39,233 nucleotides of DNA from JAUVZF01 sp964539385 (GTDB lineage Bacteria > Planctomycetota > Phycisphaerae > FEN-1346), in the NCBI GenBank assembly GCA_964539385.1, contig CAZIJC010000027.1:1-39233 (forward strand), in the 5' to 3' direction. Of the stretch, positions 8,534 through 17,867 are shown one piece after another (the first letter of the stretch is position 1; the number at the start of each line of letters is the position of its first letter). The notes below the pieces were generated by a model, which was not told the DNA's origin, searched no databases, and saw nothing but the letters and a program-made list of their open reading frames with translations. A program made the translations under genes and the position numbers.

Positions 8534-11500
8534 TCAATGCCGCAGTAGAAACTCGGGGCTGTTGATCAACGCCCAGGCAAGATCGATCCAGGCGTCGCGC
8601 CCTTTCGCCACGCCGGCCTTGGCATATTCCTCTGCGGCCTTTACGTCGTCGTCCGTCGGAAACCGCGAGAGGATTGTCAGGTAAAGTCTCTCGGCAATTT
8701 CATTCGGTTTGCCGCCTGAGGAGAGCATCGCCTTGAGTTTCGGGCCGCCCTGAAGCTTGCTTTGTATTGTAGCCGAATTCAGCATGTGCAGCCACTGGGG
8801 CGAGGCAAGTTCGTTGACACGCTCGGTTTCCATCCCCGTGGCCCGCGCGGAACGTCCGAACAACGTCAGGAAAGAGCTGCTGATGCTGCCGTCGGCCAGT
8901 TCCACCGCGGACATGTCCTTGGGGATATAGGTAAAAGGTTCCGGAACAGCGCTGGTGTAAAGGTCCGTACTGCCAGTGATTTCGTTCAGCGCATCGATCA
9001 ACACTTCGGCCTCCACCCGCCGCAGCATGTAACTGGCGAAGTTGGCCCCCGCTTCCGGCCGTTCGGACCTCGGTATGGGAGAAAGTTGGTACGTGGCCGA
9101 GGTGAAGATCAGCCGCTTGAGATGCTTCAGATCGTAACCGCTTGAGACCAGTTCCTTCTCCAAGTAGGCCAAGAGTTCGGGGTTGCTGGGAGGGTTGTCG
9201 TCGCGGATATCGTCGGGCTCATGGACAATCCCGCGTCCCATCGCCCATGCCCAGGTACGGTTGGCGATGGCTTTCGCAAACCAGGGATTCTCCGGCCGAA
9301 TCAGCCAATCGGCAAGCACCTCCCGCGGATCGCGGTCTGGCGGAATCGTTGTCTTGGTGCCGTCCGGAAAGACGGCCGCCAGCGGCCCGTTTCCGCTCAA
9401 AGGTTCGGCCAACGTCTGAGGAATCTGGTTGGTGACGGTCACCGACTTGGCGACGGCATCTATTCCCGGCGCGATACTGCCGGGCACGGCGGTCGAGTGG
9501 AGGGGATCCCAGAAGACGATCTCCTCTTTCCACTCGCTGGTGGGCTTGTAGCCGACCTGCGAGAAGAAGGCCGCCATGCCGGCCCGACGGTCTTGGGGCC
9601 AGAAGTCGACCCGCGTGCCCATCAGCGCCAAGCCCACGGCCGCGGCGATACCCTCCGAAGTCTTGTTTTGGATGGCGCGGTAGAAGTTGACCGGCCCAAC
9701 GCGGAAATTGCTTCCACTGGAGGTGAGCAATTCGCGGGCGAACTGATCGTACGGCTTATTCTGGGTGATCGATTTCCACACCCAGCGGTGATAGGCCTGC
9801 GCCGCGTTGGGCCAAACCTTGACGGGGAACTCCGCCTTGACTCTCAGGATATCACTCCATTTCATCGCCCAGTAATCAACATGCGTGTACTGGCCAAGCA
9901 AGCGGTCGATCAAGGCGGCGCGTTTGTTCGGGTCCGAACCCTTGATGAACGCCTTGGCCTCTTCTGCGGTCGGCAGCTTGCCGATCAGGTCCAGATAGGC
10001 GCGGCGGATAAACACCGCGTCGGAGCAGAGGGCCGGTTTGATACCCAACGACTTCAACTTCGCAAAGACAATCTCATCAATCCGGTTCGCGGGCTTCGGC
10101 GAATCAGAACTCTCCATAATGTTCGGCATCTTCCTGGCGGCGACCAGCCGGTATAGCACGGCCTTGGCCTGCTCGGCCAGGGCGCGCTTGTCCTCGGCGA
10201 CCTTCCTGGCAGCCGTATACGCCGCCCGGGCTTTGTCTGCTCCCGCCTTCAACGGAACGGCGGCGGCTTCCGCCTCCTTGGCTGCCTTCTCGTCCGCCAC
10301 GTGTGTCTTCTTGGCTGAGGCGATCCGCTTCTTGAGGTTCGGCCGGGCCTCTTCGGCCGACTTCTTCCGCTTCTGGGCTTGGTCCAACTTCTGCGCGGCG
10401 GCGTTGGCCTGAATCGTCGCTTGCTCCAACTTCGTCTGCACCGGGGACAGAGCGGCCTTGGCCGCATTGGCTGCTTTGCGCTTGGCGGCAACCTCTGCGG
10501 CGGCCTGCTTGCTTGCCGCATCGAGTTGGATGAGTTCCTTGGCCGCTTCCTGGGCCGCTTGGTTTGCAGTGGTCGCGGCAGCCACCTTGGCCTTGGCGTT
10601 CGCCAGGGCCTGATCGGCTGATTTCTTCTGCGCCTGCGCTTCGGCGAGTTTCTGCGCGGCGGGCGCAGCCTGAGCCTGCACCTGTTGCTTGCCCTGCTTC
10701 GCTTGAGCCAGAGCAGCAGCAGCATCCGCCGCCGCTTTGCGCTTGGCAGCGGCTTGGGCTGCCGCCTGCTTCTTCTCTTGGGCCGATTTTGCCGCGGCCT
10801 GGGCGGCCGGCTCGGCTGCCGCCGAAGCCGCGGTGGCGGCGGCTACCTGGTTCTTGACGTTCGCCAAGGCAGCGTCGGCCAGTTTCTTCTGGTCCGTCGC
10901 CTGGGCCTGCTTCTGCGCCGCGGCGTTGGCCCGGTGCTGCGAGTTTTGCTGGGCTGCCTGTGCTTGAGCCAGGGCCGCCTTGGCCGCCTCAGCCGCTTTG
11001 CGTTTGGCGGCAGCGTCGGCTGCGGCCTGCTGCTTCTGCTCCTCGGACCTGCCAGCGCGCTCGGCCATCACCTTGGCCGTGGCCTCCGCCCTTTGGGCGG
11101 TCTGCTGGGCGGCCTGGAACGCTGTCGTGGCCGCGGCCACTTGTTTCTTGGCGTTCGCCAGGGCCTGATCGGCCGATTTCTTCTGCGCCGGCGCTCCCAC
11201 CAAATTCTTTTCGGCCGCCGTAACCTGAGCCTGTGCCGCTTTCTCGCCCTGTTGTGTTCGAGTCAGGGCAGCCTTGGCCGCGTCGGCCGCTTTGCGCCAG
11301 GCAACGGATTCTTCGGCCGCCTGTTTCTTCGCCACGTCCGGCTTGCTGGCATCCGCTGCGACTTGCTTCGCCTTGACCGCGGCGCTCTGCGCGGCTCGCT
11401 CGGCGGCCTGAGAAACCGCGACGGCTGCGGCGAGCCGTTTCTTGGCGTTGGCCAAGGCATCGTCGGCTGCTTTCTTCTGCGCCGGGGCGCTGGCCAGCCT

Positions 11501-12562
11501 TTGGGCGGCCGTGGTGGCTTGGGCTTGCGCTTGCCGCTCTTTTTGCTGTGCCTGGGTCAAGGTGGCCTTGGCCGCGTCGGCCGCCTTGCGCCTGGCGCCG
11601 GCCTCGGCTGCGGCCCGCTGCTTCCGGGCCTCGGAAACCCCCTTGGCGTTGGCCTCCGCAGCCGACGCAGCCTGCTCGGCTGCCTGGTAAGCCGTCGTGG
11701 CAGCGGAGACCTGCTTCTTGGCGCTGACCAAAGCCTCGTCGGCTGTCTTCTTCTGCCTCTGGGCTCCGGCCAGCGTCTTAGACGCGGCGTTGGCCTGGTT
11801 CTGCAGACTCTGCTCGCCTTGCCGTGCTCCGGCGAGGGCGGCCTTGGCGGCGTCGGCCGCTCTGCGCCTGGCGGCCGCTTGGGCCGTGGCGATCTTGGCT
11901 TCGTTGTCCAGCCTGTTGGCGGCGTCGGAGGCGGCCTTCGCCTTGGCCTGAGCCTCCTTGGCCGCCTTCTCGGCCGCATTGTAGGCTTGCTGAAGTGGGA
12001 GCGCGGCAGCCCTGGCATCCGCCAACGCCTTGTCCAGGGCGGGCTTGGCGTTGGTCGCGTCCGTCAGGGCCTTGATGGCAACGGCCAAGTTGACCTCGGC
12101 CTGCTTCAACGCTTCTACGCCCCCCTCGCCCGCCAGATTCTTCGCATCCGTGGCCTGCTTTCGCTTTGCGCCGGCCGCTTTCCCCGCGCCGGCGTATGCC
12201 TTGTCGGCCTTCTGCAAGGCGTGCTTCAAGGGGACGACCGCAGCCTCCGCCACCTTGACTGCCTTGGCGGCCGCATCGTACGCGGCCTTCGCCTTGGCCT
12301 CTGGGGTCATCTTGACCGCGGGTTTCGGTTTGGCCTGTGGCTTCGGCGTGGCCTTGGCCTCCGGCTTCGGCTTGGCCTTTGCCTTCGGCTTGGTCCGGGC
12401 CTTTGGCGTAGCCTGGGGTTGTGCCTTTGGCTTGGCCTCGGGCTTCGGCCTGGCCTGTGTGCCTGTCTTGGCCTTGGGCTTCGGCTTGGCTTCCGCTGCG
12501 GCCAAGGGCGAGCCGGACGAGGCCAACATCAACGCGGCAAGCGCAATCGCCTGTACCTTCAT
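8534..12562 (-). CDS. DUF1549/DUF1553 protein with huge Ala/Lys coiled-coil N-terminus
   Basis: The protein has 1342 residues. It starts with a signal peptide (ATG at 12562, GAGGT upstream), followed by about 60 residues of Lys-Pro/Ala-Lys repeats. About 740 residues of Ala/Lys/Gln-rich heptad-like repeat then run to around residue 830. The C-terminal 500 residues hold DUF1549 (DEIVFAKLKSLGIKP, FIRRAYLDLIGKLPTAEEA) and DUF1553 (DWLIRPENPWFAKAIANRTWAWAMGRG, LTILSRFPTDDDVKAAEEY). Ordinary family members carry only a short N-terminal cytochrome-c-like or linker region, so this extension is exceptional. No CxxCH haem motif was seen. It is the third gene of a five-gene operon. The repeat probably forms a long rod or envelope-spanning stalk. 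Confidence 0.8.
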   Translation of the reverse strand: MKVQAIALAALMLASSGSPLAAAEAKPKPKAKTGTQARPKPEAKPKAQPQATPKARTKPKAKAKPKPEAKATPKPQAKPKPAVKMTPEAKAKAAYDAAAKAVKVAEAAVVPLKHALQKADKAYAGAGKAAGAKRKQATDAKNLAGEGGVEALKQAEVNLAVAIKALTDATNAKPALDKALADARAAALPLQQAYNAAEKAAKEAQAKAKAASDAANRLDNEAKIATAQAAARRRAADAAKAALAGARQGEQSLQNQANAASKTLAGAQRQKKTADEALVSAKKQVSAATTAYQAAEQAASAAEANAKGVSEARKQRAAAEAGARRKAADAAKATLTQAQQKERQAQAQATTAAQRLASAPAQKKAADDALANAKKRLAAAVAVSQAAERAAQSAAVKAKQVAADASKPDVAKKQAAEESVAWRKAADAAKAALTRTQQGEKAAQAQVTAAEKNLVGAPAQKKSADQALANAKKQVAAATTAFQAAQQTAQRAEATAKVMAERAGRSEEQKQQAAADAAAKRKAAEAAKAALAQAQAAQQNSQHRANAAAQKQAQATDQKKLADAALANVKNQVAAATAASAAAEPAAQAAAKSAQEKKQAAAQAAAKRKAAADAAAALAQAKQGKQQVQAQAAPAAQKLAEAQAQKKSADQALANAKAKVAAATTANQAAQEAAKELIQLDAASKQAAAEVAAKRKAANAAKAALSPVQTKLEQATIQANAAAQKLDQAQKRKKSAEEARPNLKKRIASAKKTHVADEKAAKEAEAAAVPLKAGADKARAAYTAARKVAEDKRALAEQAKAVLYRLVAARKMPNIMESSDSPKPANRIDEIVFAKLKSLGIKPALCSDAVFIRRAYLDLIGKLPTAEEAKAFIKGSDPNKRAALIDRLLGQYTHVDYWAMKWSDILRVKAEFPVKVWPNAAQAYHRWVWKSITQNKPYDQFARELLTSSGSNFRVGPVNFYRAIQNKTSEGIAAAVGLALMGTRVDFWPQDRRAGMAAFFSQVGYKPTSEWKEEIVFWDPLHSTAVPGSIAPGIDAVAKSVTVTNQIPQTLAEPLSGNGPLAAVFPDGTKTTIPPDRDPREVLADWLIRPENPWFAKAIANRTWAWAMGRGIVHEPDDIRDDNPPSNPELLAYLEKELVSSGYDLKHLKRLIFTSATYQLSPIPRSERPEAGANFASYMLRRVEAEVLIDALNEITGSTDLYTSAVPEPFTYIPKDMSAVELADGSISSSFLTLFGRSARATGMETERVNELASPQWLHMLNSATIQSKLQGGPKLKAMLSSGGKPNEIAERLYLTILSRFPTDDDVKAAEEYAKAGVAKGRDAWIDLAWALINSPEFLLRH
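10120..12310 (-). repeat. About six tandem coding repeats of 85-95 codons
   Basis: Inside the DUF1549/DUF1553 gene a module recurs about six times: xAAKRKAADAAKAALxQAQ, then a Gln/Ala segment, then QKKSADQALANAKKQVAAAT, then an Ala/Glu tail. Units are diverged but aligned in phase, indicating repeated internal duplication. The encoded stretch is expected to be helical coiled coil. Confidence 0.7.
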
Positions 12563-12568
12563 TACGAG

Positions 12569-12715
12569 TTACCTCAAACCTGGGCCGAGTTCGACATAGG
12601 CCTTCCAGCCTGCCCGGGTGATCTGCCCCCAACAGTGATACCACTCGTGGGGTGGTAAGGCAATAACCTTGGTCTGCTCCCCATTTCTGATCCACCCCGG
12701 CTGAGACTTTTTCAT
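12569..12715 (-). CDS. 48-residue protein in the exported-protein operon
   Basis: The ORF begins with ATG overlapping the TGA of the PQQ-propeller gene (ATGA), and ends six bases before the DUF1549 gene. Such tight packing suggests real translational coupling. The product is small, with a basic start and an aromatic, Trp/His-rich middle (HEWYHCWGQ). It has no signal peptide or known domain. It could be a small accessory protein or merely a coupling ORF. Confidence 0.45.
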   Translation of the reverse strand: MKKSQPGWIRNGEQTKVIALPPHEWYHCWGQITRAGWKAYVELGPGLR

Positions 12716-14043
12716 GGCCCGTGCTCCGGACCGGAGGCGTGAACCGGAGGCTGCGGCGCCGCCCGCACGTCCAGGCACTTCAGGAGCGTCTCGTTTCGCA
12801 CGTAGAGCAGGCCGCCGGCCAACACCGGCGGCCCCCAGCACGGCGGGTCCATTACCTTGACGCGGTGCTTCTCGACGTACCGCTCCGGGTTCGCCTCCAC
12901 CAGGACCAAGTGTCCCAATTCGCCCATCGTCAGGAGGTGCCCCTGGGCCAGGGTGAACGTCACGCGGCCCAGGCCGCGCGGGCTCTGCCACAGGACGCGC
13001 CCCGTCTCCCAGTCGATGCACCGGATCACCGCTTGTTTTCCGTGCCGTCCGTGCGTACCGTACAGAACCCCGTCGCGGTAGATGCTCGTGGCCCAATGGT
13101 TCTGCATATTCTCCTTGTCCTGCCAGATCGTCTCGAGGCCGTCCGGCGTGACCTCCACGAGGGCCGACCCCACCCGGTACGCGGCCGAGAGGAAGACCCG
13201 GCCCCCCACGGCGACCGGCGAGGCGGCGCTCACGGACTCGCGGTACACCGACCGGAAGTGCAGCGTACCGTGGACCTTGCCCGTCGCCGGGTGCAGGACG
13301 ACGAGTCCCTCGGCCGTCAGGACGAACGCGAGCCGCTCGCCGCGCACCGTCCGGACCACCGGCGTCGAGTAACTGCCCCCCTGGCCGGTGGCCTTCCAGC
13401 GGACTTGGCCCGTCGCCTTGTCGACGCCGACGATGCCTGCCCCGTCGGACCCGCCCGGGTTCAGCAGGATGACGTCGGCCTCGACGACGGGTGCCGCGCC
13501 GACGCCGAAAAACGCCTGCGGGGCCCCCAGGTCCTTGTTGAGCGGACGCTGCCAGACCTTGCGGCCCGTCGCGAGGTCGAGGCACGTGAGCATGCCCTCG
13601 GCCCCATAGGCGTAGACACGGTCGCCGTCGATGGCGGGCGAGGACCGCGGACCGCCGTTGTACTGGTACCGGTCCTTGTAGCGGGTGGGGTAACGGAACT
13701 CCCAGAGGCGCTCGCCCGCCGCCGCGGTCACGCACTCGAGGACCTCGTCGTCCGCGATGCGGTGAAACACGACGAGCCGCCCGCCGGCCACGACGGGCGG
13801 GCTGAACGAAGCACCCAGCCGCTTCGTCCAGACCTGGGGCAGGCCGTCCTGGGGCCAGTCGAGCAACAGGCCCGTCTCCTGGGATGTGCCGTCCTGGTTC
13901 GGGCCGAGATAGCGCGGCCAGTCGCCGGCCCGCACGGGCGCGAGTCCGGCCGTCCAGACGACCGCCCCTGCGAGAAGGGCCGCCAAGGCATGCCTGCGGC
14001 GCCGTGCCGCTTGCGCACCTCGCTGCCGCCGTCCGTTGACCAT
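12712..14043 (-). CDS. Exported PQQ-like beta-propeller (outer-membrane BamB-like fold)
   Basis: The product has 443 residues. ATG at 14043 gives an Arg-rich start, a hydrophobic core and a cut near VRAGDWP; the longer frame to 14112 adds a non-signal tail. After the cut comes WPRYLGPNQDGTS, typical of planctomycete PQQ-like repeat proteins. Repeating blades follow with the pattern GxVYxxxxxGxLxCLDxxTGxxxW (for example YAYGAEGMLTCLDLATGRKVW). There is no evidence of an attached dehydrogenase domain, so it is probably a scaffold or binding protein. It is the first gene of the operon. Its GC content looks clearly higher than that of neighbouring genes, hinting at a separate history. Confidence 0.8.
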   Translation of the reverse strand: MVNGRRQRGAQAARRRRHALAALLAGAVVWTAGLAPVRAGDWPRYLGPNQDGTSQETGLLLDWPQDGLPQVWTKRLGASFSPPVVAGGRLVVFHRIADDEVLECVTAAAGERLWEFRYPTRYKDRYQYNGGPRSSPAIDGDRVYAYGAEGMLTCLDLATGRKVWQRPLNKDLGAPQAFFGVGAAPVVEADVILLNPGGSDGAGIVGVDKATGQVRWKATGQGGSYSTPVVRTVRGERLAFVLTAEGLVVLHPATGKVHGTLHFRSVYRESVSAASPVAVGGRVFLSAAYRVGSALVEVTPDGLETIWQDKENMQNHWATSIYRDGVLYGTHGRHGKQAVIRCIDWETGRVLWQSPRGLGRVTFTLAQGHLLTMGELGHLVLVEANPERYVEKHRVKVMDPPCWGPPVLAGGLLYVRNETLLKCLDVRAAPQPPVHASGPEHGP

Positions 14044-14149
14044 GGTTCGTCGCCTACACGGCCCGGTACCCCTTCTCTCTGAACGCCCGAGGAAGGCAAA
14101 GGTATCGCACACTTCACGGCGGCCGGCGAAGGAGCCGGACGTCGCGGTA

Positions 14150-14854
14150 TCTGTTAAGTGGAAGCCCCTTCAAGTGCGGCCGGTGTGGCAGCAACATGAT
14201 CGGCCACGGGACGAGTCACGGGCGGTACTACGTTTGCGGCAGCCAGCCGTACCGCCGTGGTAGGGGCTGTGGCCCCGGCGTGTACGTTTCTCAGGAGCGG
14301 GGCGAAGCGGAAGCGGCTAGAGGGCTGGAGGATCTGGTCTCTGTCTGCATAGACCCCAAGGGCTTCACACGCCAGGTGAACGAGGAGTTGCGGCGCTGCG
14401 GGAGCAATCGACGGGACGTGACCCGCTTGCCACCGCGAAGCTAGAGCAACTGCATGCGAAAATCTCGAACGTCCGCAGGGCCGTCGAAGACGGCCTGTAA
14501 GATGCCGGCTGGGCCAACAGCCGACTCCGGCAGTTGGTGCAGGAGCGTGAGGAACTTGCCTGCAAAGCGGCCGTCCAGACGCAGCCGCCGCAGATCGACC
14601 TCAAGACCGCCATGGCCTACCGAGGGCAACCTGGCAAGATATTCAATCTCGGCAGCCCGGCAGACAAGAAGCGGCTGTTGCGAGACTGAGTAGAAGAAAT
14701 AAGACTGGCTCCGGAACGCCTGGAGGTGGAAATCACCTACCGCGTCCCGGAGCCTGTCGTGAATAACGTGGTAGCGGGGGCAGGATTCGATACTGATCCT
14801 CCAGATTCCTGGGAGTGGGAGGAGGTCGGGCTGAGCCAAGCCGCAGTGCTGTAG
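14150..14854 (+). pseudogene. C-terminal remnant of a large serine recombinase
   Basis: The fragment starts in the recombinase zinc-ribbon domain (FKCGRCGSNMIGHGTSHGR, then YYVCGSQPYRRG and DPKGFTRQVNEELR). It continues into the coiled-coil region after a frameshift near 14390. It is broken by at least two in-frame stops (after AVEDGL near 14500 and after KKRLLRD near 14690). It ends EPVVNNVVAGAGF, the typical tail made when the gene runs into a tRNA attachment site. The catalytic N-terminal half is absent; the PQQ-propeller gene of the opposite strand abuts it. It is a dead end of a past mobile element. Confidence 0.8.
14756..14838 (+). repeat. Recombinase-end/tRNA 3'-derived repeat, copy 2
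   Basis: This direct repeat of 307-391 includes the same tRNA acceptor/T-arm bases and then a shared extension (CTGGGAGTGGGAGGA). Here it is the translated tail of the recombinase remnant. Together the copies bracket about 14.4 kb that contains the HEPN genes, module A, the tRNA fragment and the exported-protein operon. Confidence 0.6.
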
Positions 14855-14895
14855 GTGGCCGAGATTGACAGGGCGCAGCATCCGGCCGCCGTCGG

Positions 14896-17691
14896 CTACT
14901 CCTGCCACCATCGCGGTGGGCTTGCAGGCGGCAAGAGGTCGCGGCGGCCTGACTTCCGGAAGACAATTCTGTTCTCGGACTGGATCTCAGCCGTCACGTG
15001 TTCCTTTAGGCTGCCGCCTTCGTGGTGTACTATGTTCAGGCGCTTGCTTGACGGATCAAACAACCGCTGACTCACGCGGCCGTCAGGACGGGTCACCTGG
15101 TCTTGCCATTTTCGAGAGCCTGTGTCCTGGGAGAACCAGTATCGGCTACCGTCATGCGCTGTGGTGGTTCTGATCAGGGCAGATCCTGGGGTGCGTTCAG
15201 AGACCTCCCGCCACCCATCGGCCAGCTTGGCAACGACGGAGGTATCCCTGCCAGCTTCTCCCGGACTCCTTACCCATCGCTCGCCCCCATCCACGACTGT
15301 CCACTCCGTTCCCACGCGGCCGCTCAGCTCTCTGAGCCTGGCCAACAGCGGCGAATTGCGCACCCGTCTTACAGAGAACTTGTCTGGCGCCAACTCAATG
15401 CCGCCACTGATCTGGCTAACAGAGGCTTGCGTTAGACTCTTGGCCAAGTCCTTCTCCGCTTGGCCCTTGAGCCACAATCGCGCCCTCTCGTATTCGTCGA
15501 CTAAGGTGTTGTGCCTGTCAAGGTAGCGATTGTGGCTGTAAGTGCTCTGGGCCATCATGGCCCTGAGCTTCTCAAGTTGGGAGCGCAGGTTCTCCAGTTT
15601 CGCGCTGGCCGCCTCGATCTGCTGCTCCATTTCGCTGACCTCGGGCGGCAGGGGCACGTCCAAGCGCCCTGCGGCGTAGGAGACAAGGGCCTTAAGGTCC
15701 TTGTCGGTTCTGACAATGGCTCGGACTGGGCCTGAAGCGGAAGATGCGTAGAGTTCACTGGCCTCCAAGACAAACCTCGCACTCTCCTTTTCGTCAAAGT
15801 TGTTCCTATGGCACAGGTACTCGGCAACCGCGTCGGGGCTTTGGAAGAACGCTGTGAAAGGCTTGTCCAGCACGTCCCCCAGATAGGCCACGACAGGTTC
15901 GGGACGGAAGGCACTGGCCTGGCCTTCAACGACGCACGCTTGACATGAGGCAAGAAGTTGCGTTCTCTCGCGCTCAGTCGTAACTGCCGGCAACTCCACG
16001 GACAAAAGAGCATCAAGATCGAGGTACGATGGCTTCGCGCGATCCAGCCAACAGCAGATGCCTATCAGGCGGGCACAGACCCCAAGCTCTCTCAGTTCGG
16101 GAAAGGCGGCAGCGTAATGCGTGTACCGGGCATTAAGGTCATTGATGTTCCGCCTGACACCGGGACTTAAGGAGGTCTTCCGGGATTGCTCAAATGCAGT
16201 CGCCGAGACAAAGTCCTTCCTTCCACGCTCGGCGTCTGCTGTGAACTGGGCTTTTTGAATAACCGCATAACTGTAGTCAAGCTCTGCCTCAACCTCAACC
16301 GACTCAGGGTAATACCAAAAGCGAGTCGACTTCCACTGGCTGGATGCTTGCGCGCGGTCGAGCAGATCAATCTCAGAAACGGTGAGGAAATCGGTGACGA
16401 AGCGCCTTGTGTAGTTCCGCACATCTCGACTGGACACAGGGTCCAGGCCGGTCGTAATGGTCTTGAAGCGCTTGTCCGCCTCAAGCAAAACGGATCCGAC
16501 TCGAGTGTGCTCCAAGAACCCACCGAAGTTCACGGTAACCCTCGTGGGATCCCGATGACGATCCAGACTCACAAACGCCTTGTTGTCCCCGGCATGGAAG
16601 ACCGCCCGGTACGCCACCGCAAAGTCTGCCAGCGAAACGGGTTGCCCGGCCACACGCTGTTCCTGGCTGGCGCGCGCGAACAGCGAAAGGCCCCGATCGC
16701 GATCCAGTTCGCCACCAACAAGCTCTCCCCCCTTCTCAAAGAACGCTTGTAGACCACGAATGTCCACCGGCCGTTTGCCCGGAGGCGGTGGGAAGGCAGC
16801 AGCCTTGACCGTGTGCGATGCTGGATTCAGTTTGAGTTCGCAGGAACTGTAGTCGTTCCTGTAGGCAAAGACCTCCACCTCAAGTTGGGCGATACCAGGG
16901 CCAGCAAGACCAGCCAAGGGATGCCGTATGACCGAGTAGTAGGTGTCGTACGCGCGTCGAGCGTCCTCGCCAGGGAGAAAAGCCCTTGCTTTCCCGCAGC
17001 CGTCGCTCGTCACAACTACCCGGCCTGACCGGAATATGGCCACCCAACAAGGTTGGGTCGAACCCACGTGAAACTGCTCAACTACATTCCGTTGCGGACG
17101 GTGATCGGGGCCTTGCATCACCTCGAGGGCCGTTGGCAGCAGTTCGGCAAACCGGTCGAGGTGCGGCTGAACCTCCCCGCGGTGCCATGATCTTAGGTCG
17201 GGGCTTTGCAGAATGTCTCTCACAGTATCCCCAGAGCTGGTGAGCTGGTCCATGTCCACTAGGTCGGCGTAACTGATGTTGACCCAAGTTGCAGCGGTCT
17301 TCTGTGGGCTTGTTCCCTTCTTGCTCACGGGTGCAGTGTCAACGCCATCGGGCCATGCTGAGGAAAGCGTGGCACCCGTCGGCGGCGCCTGCCGCGTTTT
17401 GGCTGAGCCCATTCGGGAGCCAGCATCGACGTTGGCTTGGGGATAGCCCGAATCTGACGGCATCCGAACGGCAAGCCAGATCACGACGGCGATTGCGGCT
17501 GCTATTGCCAGGGACCCCAACCAGACGACAGGACTGCGCCACGCAGAAAAGGGAGCCGGTTCTCCACGAGTGGGGCTCGCGCCGATCCGCAGGGGGTCGC
17601 CGCATCGGGGACAAGTGAGGAGCTCCCCCAGGGCCCCGTCGCTTCCCTCAAGAAAGCTGCCGCACTTTTTGCATCGAACGGTGAGCCTCAT
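14896..17691 (-). CDS. Zinc-ribbon, single-pass membrane protein of unknown function
   Basis: The product has 931 residues. ATG at 17691 is chosen because a longer frame to 17724 would overlap the likely promoter -10. The N-terminus is a zinc ribbon (C7, C10, C27, C30), followed by a Pro-rich linker and one transmembrane helix at about residues 55-75. A large C-terminal region follows, predicted to lie outside the cytoplasm if the ribbon is inside. It has a coiled coil near residues 670-740 (EMEQQIEAASAKLENLRSQLEKL) and a Trp/Asp-rich, beta-like tail. I do not recognise the long middle part. The layout of zinc ribbon plus helix plus large domain is common in planctomycetes and myxobacteria. 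It stands alone, flanked by the recombinase remnant and module B. Confidence 0.6.
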   Translation of the reverse strand: MRLTVRCKKCGSFLEGSDGALGELLTCPRCGDPLRIGASPTRGEPAPFSAWRSPVVWLGSLAIAAAIAVVIWLAVRMPSDSGYPQANVDAGSRMGSAKTRQAPPTGATLSSAWPDGVDTAPVSKKGTSPQKTAATWVNISYADLVDMDQLTSSGDTVRDILQSPDLRSWHRGEVQPHLDRFAELLPTALEVMQGPDHRPQRNVVEQFHVGSTQPCWVAIFRSGRVVVTSDGCGKARAFLPGEDARRAYDTYYSVIRHPLAGLAGPGIAQLEVEVFAYRNDYSSCELKLNPASHTVKAAAFPPPPGKRPVDIRGLQAFFEKGGELVGGELDRDRGLSLFARASQEQRVAGQPVSLADFAVAYRAVFHAGDNKAFVSLDRHRDPTRVTVNFGGFLEHTRVGSVLLEADKRFKTITTGLDPVSSRDVRNYTRRFVTDFLTVSEIDLLDRAQASSQWKSTRFWYYPESVEVEAELDYSYAVIQKAQFTADAERGRKDFVSATAFEQSRKTSLSPGVRRNINDLNARYTHYAAAFPELRELGVCARLIGICCWLDRAKPSYLDLDALLSVELPAVTTERERTQLLASCQACVVEGQASAFRPEPVVAYLGDVLDKPFTAFFQSPDAVAEYLCHRNNFDEKESARFVLEASELYASSASGPVRAIVRTDKDLKALVSYAAGRLDVPLPPEVSEMEQQIEAASAKLENLRSQLEKLRAMMAQSTYSHNRYLDRHNTLVDEYERARLWLKGQAEKDLAKSLTQASVSQISGGIELAPDKFSVRRVRNSPLLARLRELSGRVGTEWTVVDGGERWVRSPGEAGRDTSVVAKLADGWREVSERTPGSALIRTTTAHDGSRYWFSQDTGSRKWQDQVTRPDGRVSQRLFDPSSKRLNIVHHEGGSLKEHVTAEIQSENRIVFRKSGRRDLLPPASPPRWWQE

Positions 17692-17722
17692 TGCTCGTCC
17701 CCCCAGATAGCTGCCATGTCCC

Positions 17723-17752
17723 AATCTATGCCACGTGCCCAGAGGGTGTCAA
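17723..17752 (-). promoter_or_regulatory. Sigma-70-type promoter for the zinc-ribbon membrane protein
   Basis: On the minus strand a perfect TTGACA (17747-17752) is followed after 18 bases by TAGATT (17723-17728), about 32 bases before the ATG at 17691. Its position argues against the longer start at 17724. Confidence 0.5.
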
Positions 17753-17867
17753 TATGACCCGTGGCGCCAGCCCGCTTCGGTTGTTCCCAAGACCTACCGG
17801 CGCCCTGAATTGTACATCATCCGGCGTGACACTCGCAAGGTGTGGAATCGAACCCAGTCAGTGGAAT

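Noticed and set aside
10685..12658. 657-residue Leu/Gly/Arg-rich frame antisense to the repeat gene
   Set aside because: Product of the repetitive Ala/Lys codons read backwards; not protein-like.
12721..14082. 453-residue frame antisense to the PQQ-like gene
   Set aside because: Composition artefact of high GC; no domain, whereas the sense frame has a signal peptide and propeller repeats.
307..14838. The two repeats as ends of one insertion sequence or transposon
   Set aside because: They are direct, not inverted, and match recombinase tail plus tRNA bases; no transposase lies between.
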